The notes beneath the pieces are model-generated. The model had not been told where the DNA came from, made no database searches, and saw only the letters and a program-made list of their open reading frames with translations. DNA of 64,000 nt from Sporomusa sp. KB1. GTDB lineage: Bacteria; Bacillota; Negativicutes; Sporomusales; Sporomusaceae. Of the stretch, positions 63,144 through 64,000 are shown one piece after another. Positions within the stretch are counted from its first letter, which is position 1. Each line of letters starts with the position of its first letter. The stretch is taken from NCBI RefSeq assembly GCF_007830295.1, contig NZ_VLKC01000002.1, positions 3,266,881 to 3,330,880 of the forward strand, read 5' to 3'. The position numbers were made by a program, and so were the translations under genes.

Positions 63144-63205
63144 TTCATAATTATTTGATAATTTAAAAATGTTAAATTGTTGTAAATAATGAAGTATAGT
63201 ACATT
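63144..63205 (+). promoter_or_regulatory. Shared promoter/upstream element, copy 3
   Basis: TTCATAATTATTTGAT (63144-63159), TTAAA, TTGTTG (63177-63182), 17-base spacer and TACATT (63200-63205), 68 bases before the acyl-CoA dehydrogenase start at 63273. Confidence 0.8.
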
Positions 63206-63272
63206 CTACATGAGGCGCAAAAAAAAAGCGGGTTTCCGAGAGTGTATGAAATGATTTAGGGAGGATTTTATT

Positions 63273-64000
63273 ATGGGAAACATTTTAACAACCGAACAAA
63301 AAGAGTTAGTCGAAATGGTAAGGAACTTTGCACTTAAAGAAGTAAAACCGCATGTCAAGGAACTTGATGAAAAGGGAGAATTCCCGCTGGAACTTCTCAG
63401 GCAGGCTTTTGACATGGGTTTGCATTGCTTGGAAATACCTGAAGAATATGGTGGCTCAGGGTTGGATTATCAAACAACAGCCATTATTTTTGAGGAGTTA
63501 GCGAAAGTTGATGCTGGTTATGCGATTTCTCTTGTTACTACATTTGTTGCGTTACGATCAGTTATTGCGGCGGGGAATGAAGCGCAGAAAAAGTTGTTTG
63601 CCGATATTATTATTCCTGGGGCCTTCGGAGGCTTCTGTTTAACAGAACCTAATTCTGGGTCAGATGCAGGCTCAATGAGAGGTACAGCCGTTAAAGATGG
63701 CGATGAGTATGTGATTAATGCCAGTAAATGTTTTGTTACCAACGGGGGTGTTGCCGACGTATTTGTCGTATTTGCTTCAACAGACAAGAGCAAAGGTGTC
63801 AAGGGTATATCCGCATTTATTGTAGAGAGAAGCCGGGCCGGCATTACCGTTGGTAAACATGAAGATAAGATGGGGCTTAGATTATCAAATACAACAGATG
63901 TAACCTTTACAGATGTAAGAGTGCCGGCTGACCATTTGCTTGGCAAAGAGGGAACAGGCTTTATCACAGCTATGAATACGTTAAATGTTTCAAGAGCTTT
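63273..64000 (+). CDS. Acyl-CoA dehydrogenase (partial, runs off the window)
   Basis: The first 242 residues are present: NILTTEQKELVEMVRNFA at the start, EIPEEYGGSGLDYQTTAIIFEELAK, FCLTEPNSGSDAGSMRGTA (FAD region), FVTNGGVADVFVV and KMGLRLSNTTDVTFTDVRVP. This is a typical short-chain/butyryl-CoA dehydrogenase N-terminal and middle domain; the catalytic Glu lies beyond the window. ATG follows AGGGAGG. It is more standard than the CaiA-like protein at 55405 and opens the third unit of the local regulon. Confidence 0.93.
   Translation, partial: MGNILTTEQKELVEMVRNFALKEVKPHVKELDEKGEFPLELLRQAFDMGLHCLEIPEEYGGSGLDYQTTAIIFEELAKVDAGYAISLVTTFVALRSVIAAGNEAQKKLFADIIIPGAFGGFCLTEPNSGSDAGSMRGTAVKDGDEYVINASKCFVTNGGVADVFVVFASTDKSKGVKGISAFIVERSRAGITVGKHEDKMGLRLSNTTDVTFTDVRVPADHLLGKEGTGFITAMNTLNVSRA

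Overview
The window looks like a chromosome segment of a strictly anaerobic, low-to-mid GC member of the Bacillota, most likely the Negativicutes/Sporomusaceae (Sporomusa-, Pelosinus- or Moorella-like acetogenic physiology). This rests on inference from gene content: two ferredoxin-linked 2-oxoacid oxidoreductases, an oxalate oxidoreductase, many small ferredoxins, sporulation-type histidine kinases, frequent TTG/GTG starts with strong Shine-Dalgarno sites, and SAM-I, TPP, guanine and PRPP riboswitches. No taxonomic marker beyond the 23S rRNA 3' end is present.

Layout. 1-640: end of a 23S rRNA gene followed by tRNA-Phe, tRNA-Gly and an odd tRNA-Cys. 0.9-3.4 kb: a small hypothetical gene, a beta-carbonic anhydrase and thiC under a TPP riboswitch (both minus strand). 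3.6-13.9 kb: a soluble DcuS/CitA-like two-component system, a bacterial Cdc48-type double AAA+ ATPase, a four-subunit oxalate oxidoreductase (substrate-binding residues visible), an LctP-family permease and a tiny membrane protein. Together these look like an oxalate (or related C2 acid) uptake and oxidation module. 13.9-17.4 kb: HPP protein plus ClC channel; SAM-I riboswitch, a YezD-like mini-protein and a CDF metal transporter. 17.7-26.6 kb: a VorDBAC-type 2-oxoacid:ferredoxin oxidoreductase, a DJ-1/PfpI protein behind an RBS hairpin, an acyl-CoA ligase, a GNAT, UbiX, an amidohydrolase, an NlpC/P60 protein and a YhcH protein.

26.7-34.7 kb: a tandem guanine-PRPP riboswitch drives an NCS2 purine permease and is followed by purE-C-F-M-N-H. 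A further structured leader in front of the permease start has a close relative in front of niaR at 43.5 kb. 34.8-41.3 kb: NitT/TauT-type ABC transporter, SIMPL protein, YmaF-like protein with a natural His6 run, speE, and an M29 aminopeptidase. 41.4-46.5 kb: tRNA-Asn, -Glu, -Val, a membrane histidine kinase, the niaR/niaP niacin regulator-transporter pair, a zinc-ribbon protein and tRNA-Arg(CCG).

46.5-53.9 kb is an AT-rich accessory zone. An exact tRNA-Arg duplication brackets a GNAT-type toxin-antitoxin-like pair; an IS256-family element with 8-bp target duplication has inserted next to the second tRNA copy; a broken AlbA_2/RecG-like gene follows. Next is an NAD cluster: ferredoxin, nadD, a Nudix/NrtR-like gene, nadK, and a nicotinamidase-like gene interrupted by a single in-frame UGA, with two palindromic operator candidates in front of nadD.

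53.9-64 kb: a cytosolic binding-protein-like gene, then an accessory acyl-CoA module (CaiA-like dehydrogenase, desulforedoxin-like protein, two paralogous ACS-family MFS transporters, a class III CoA-transferase, a divergent LysR regulator and a second acyl-CoA dehydrogenase running off the window). Three transcription units of this module share the same promoter plus upstream element, so they appear to form one local regulon, probably for uptake, CoA activation and reduction or oxidation of an organic acid.
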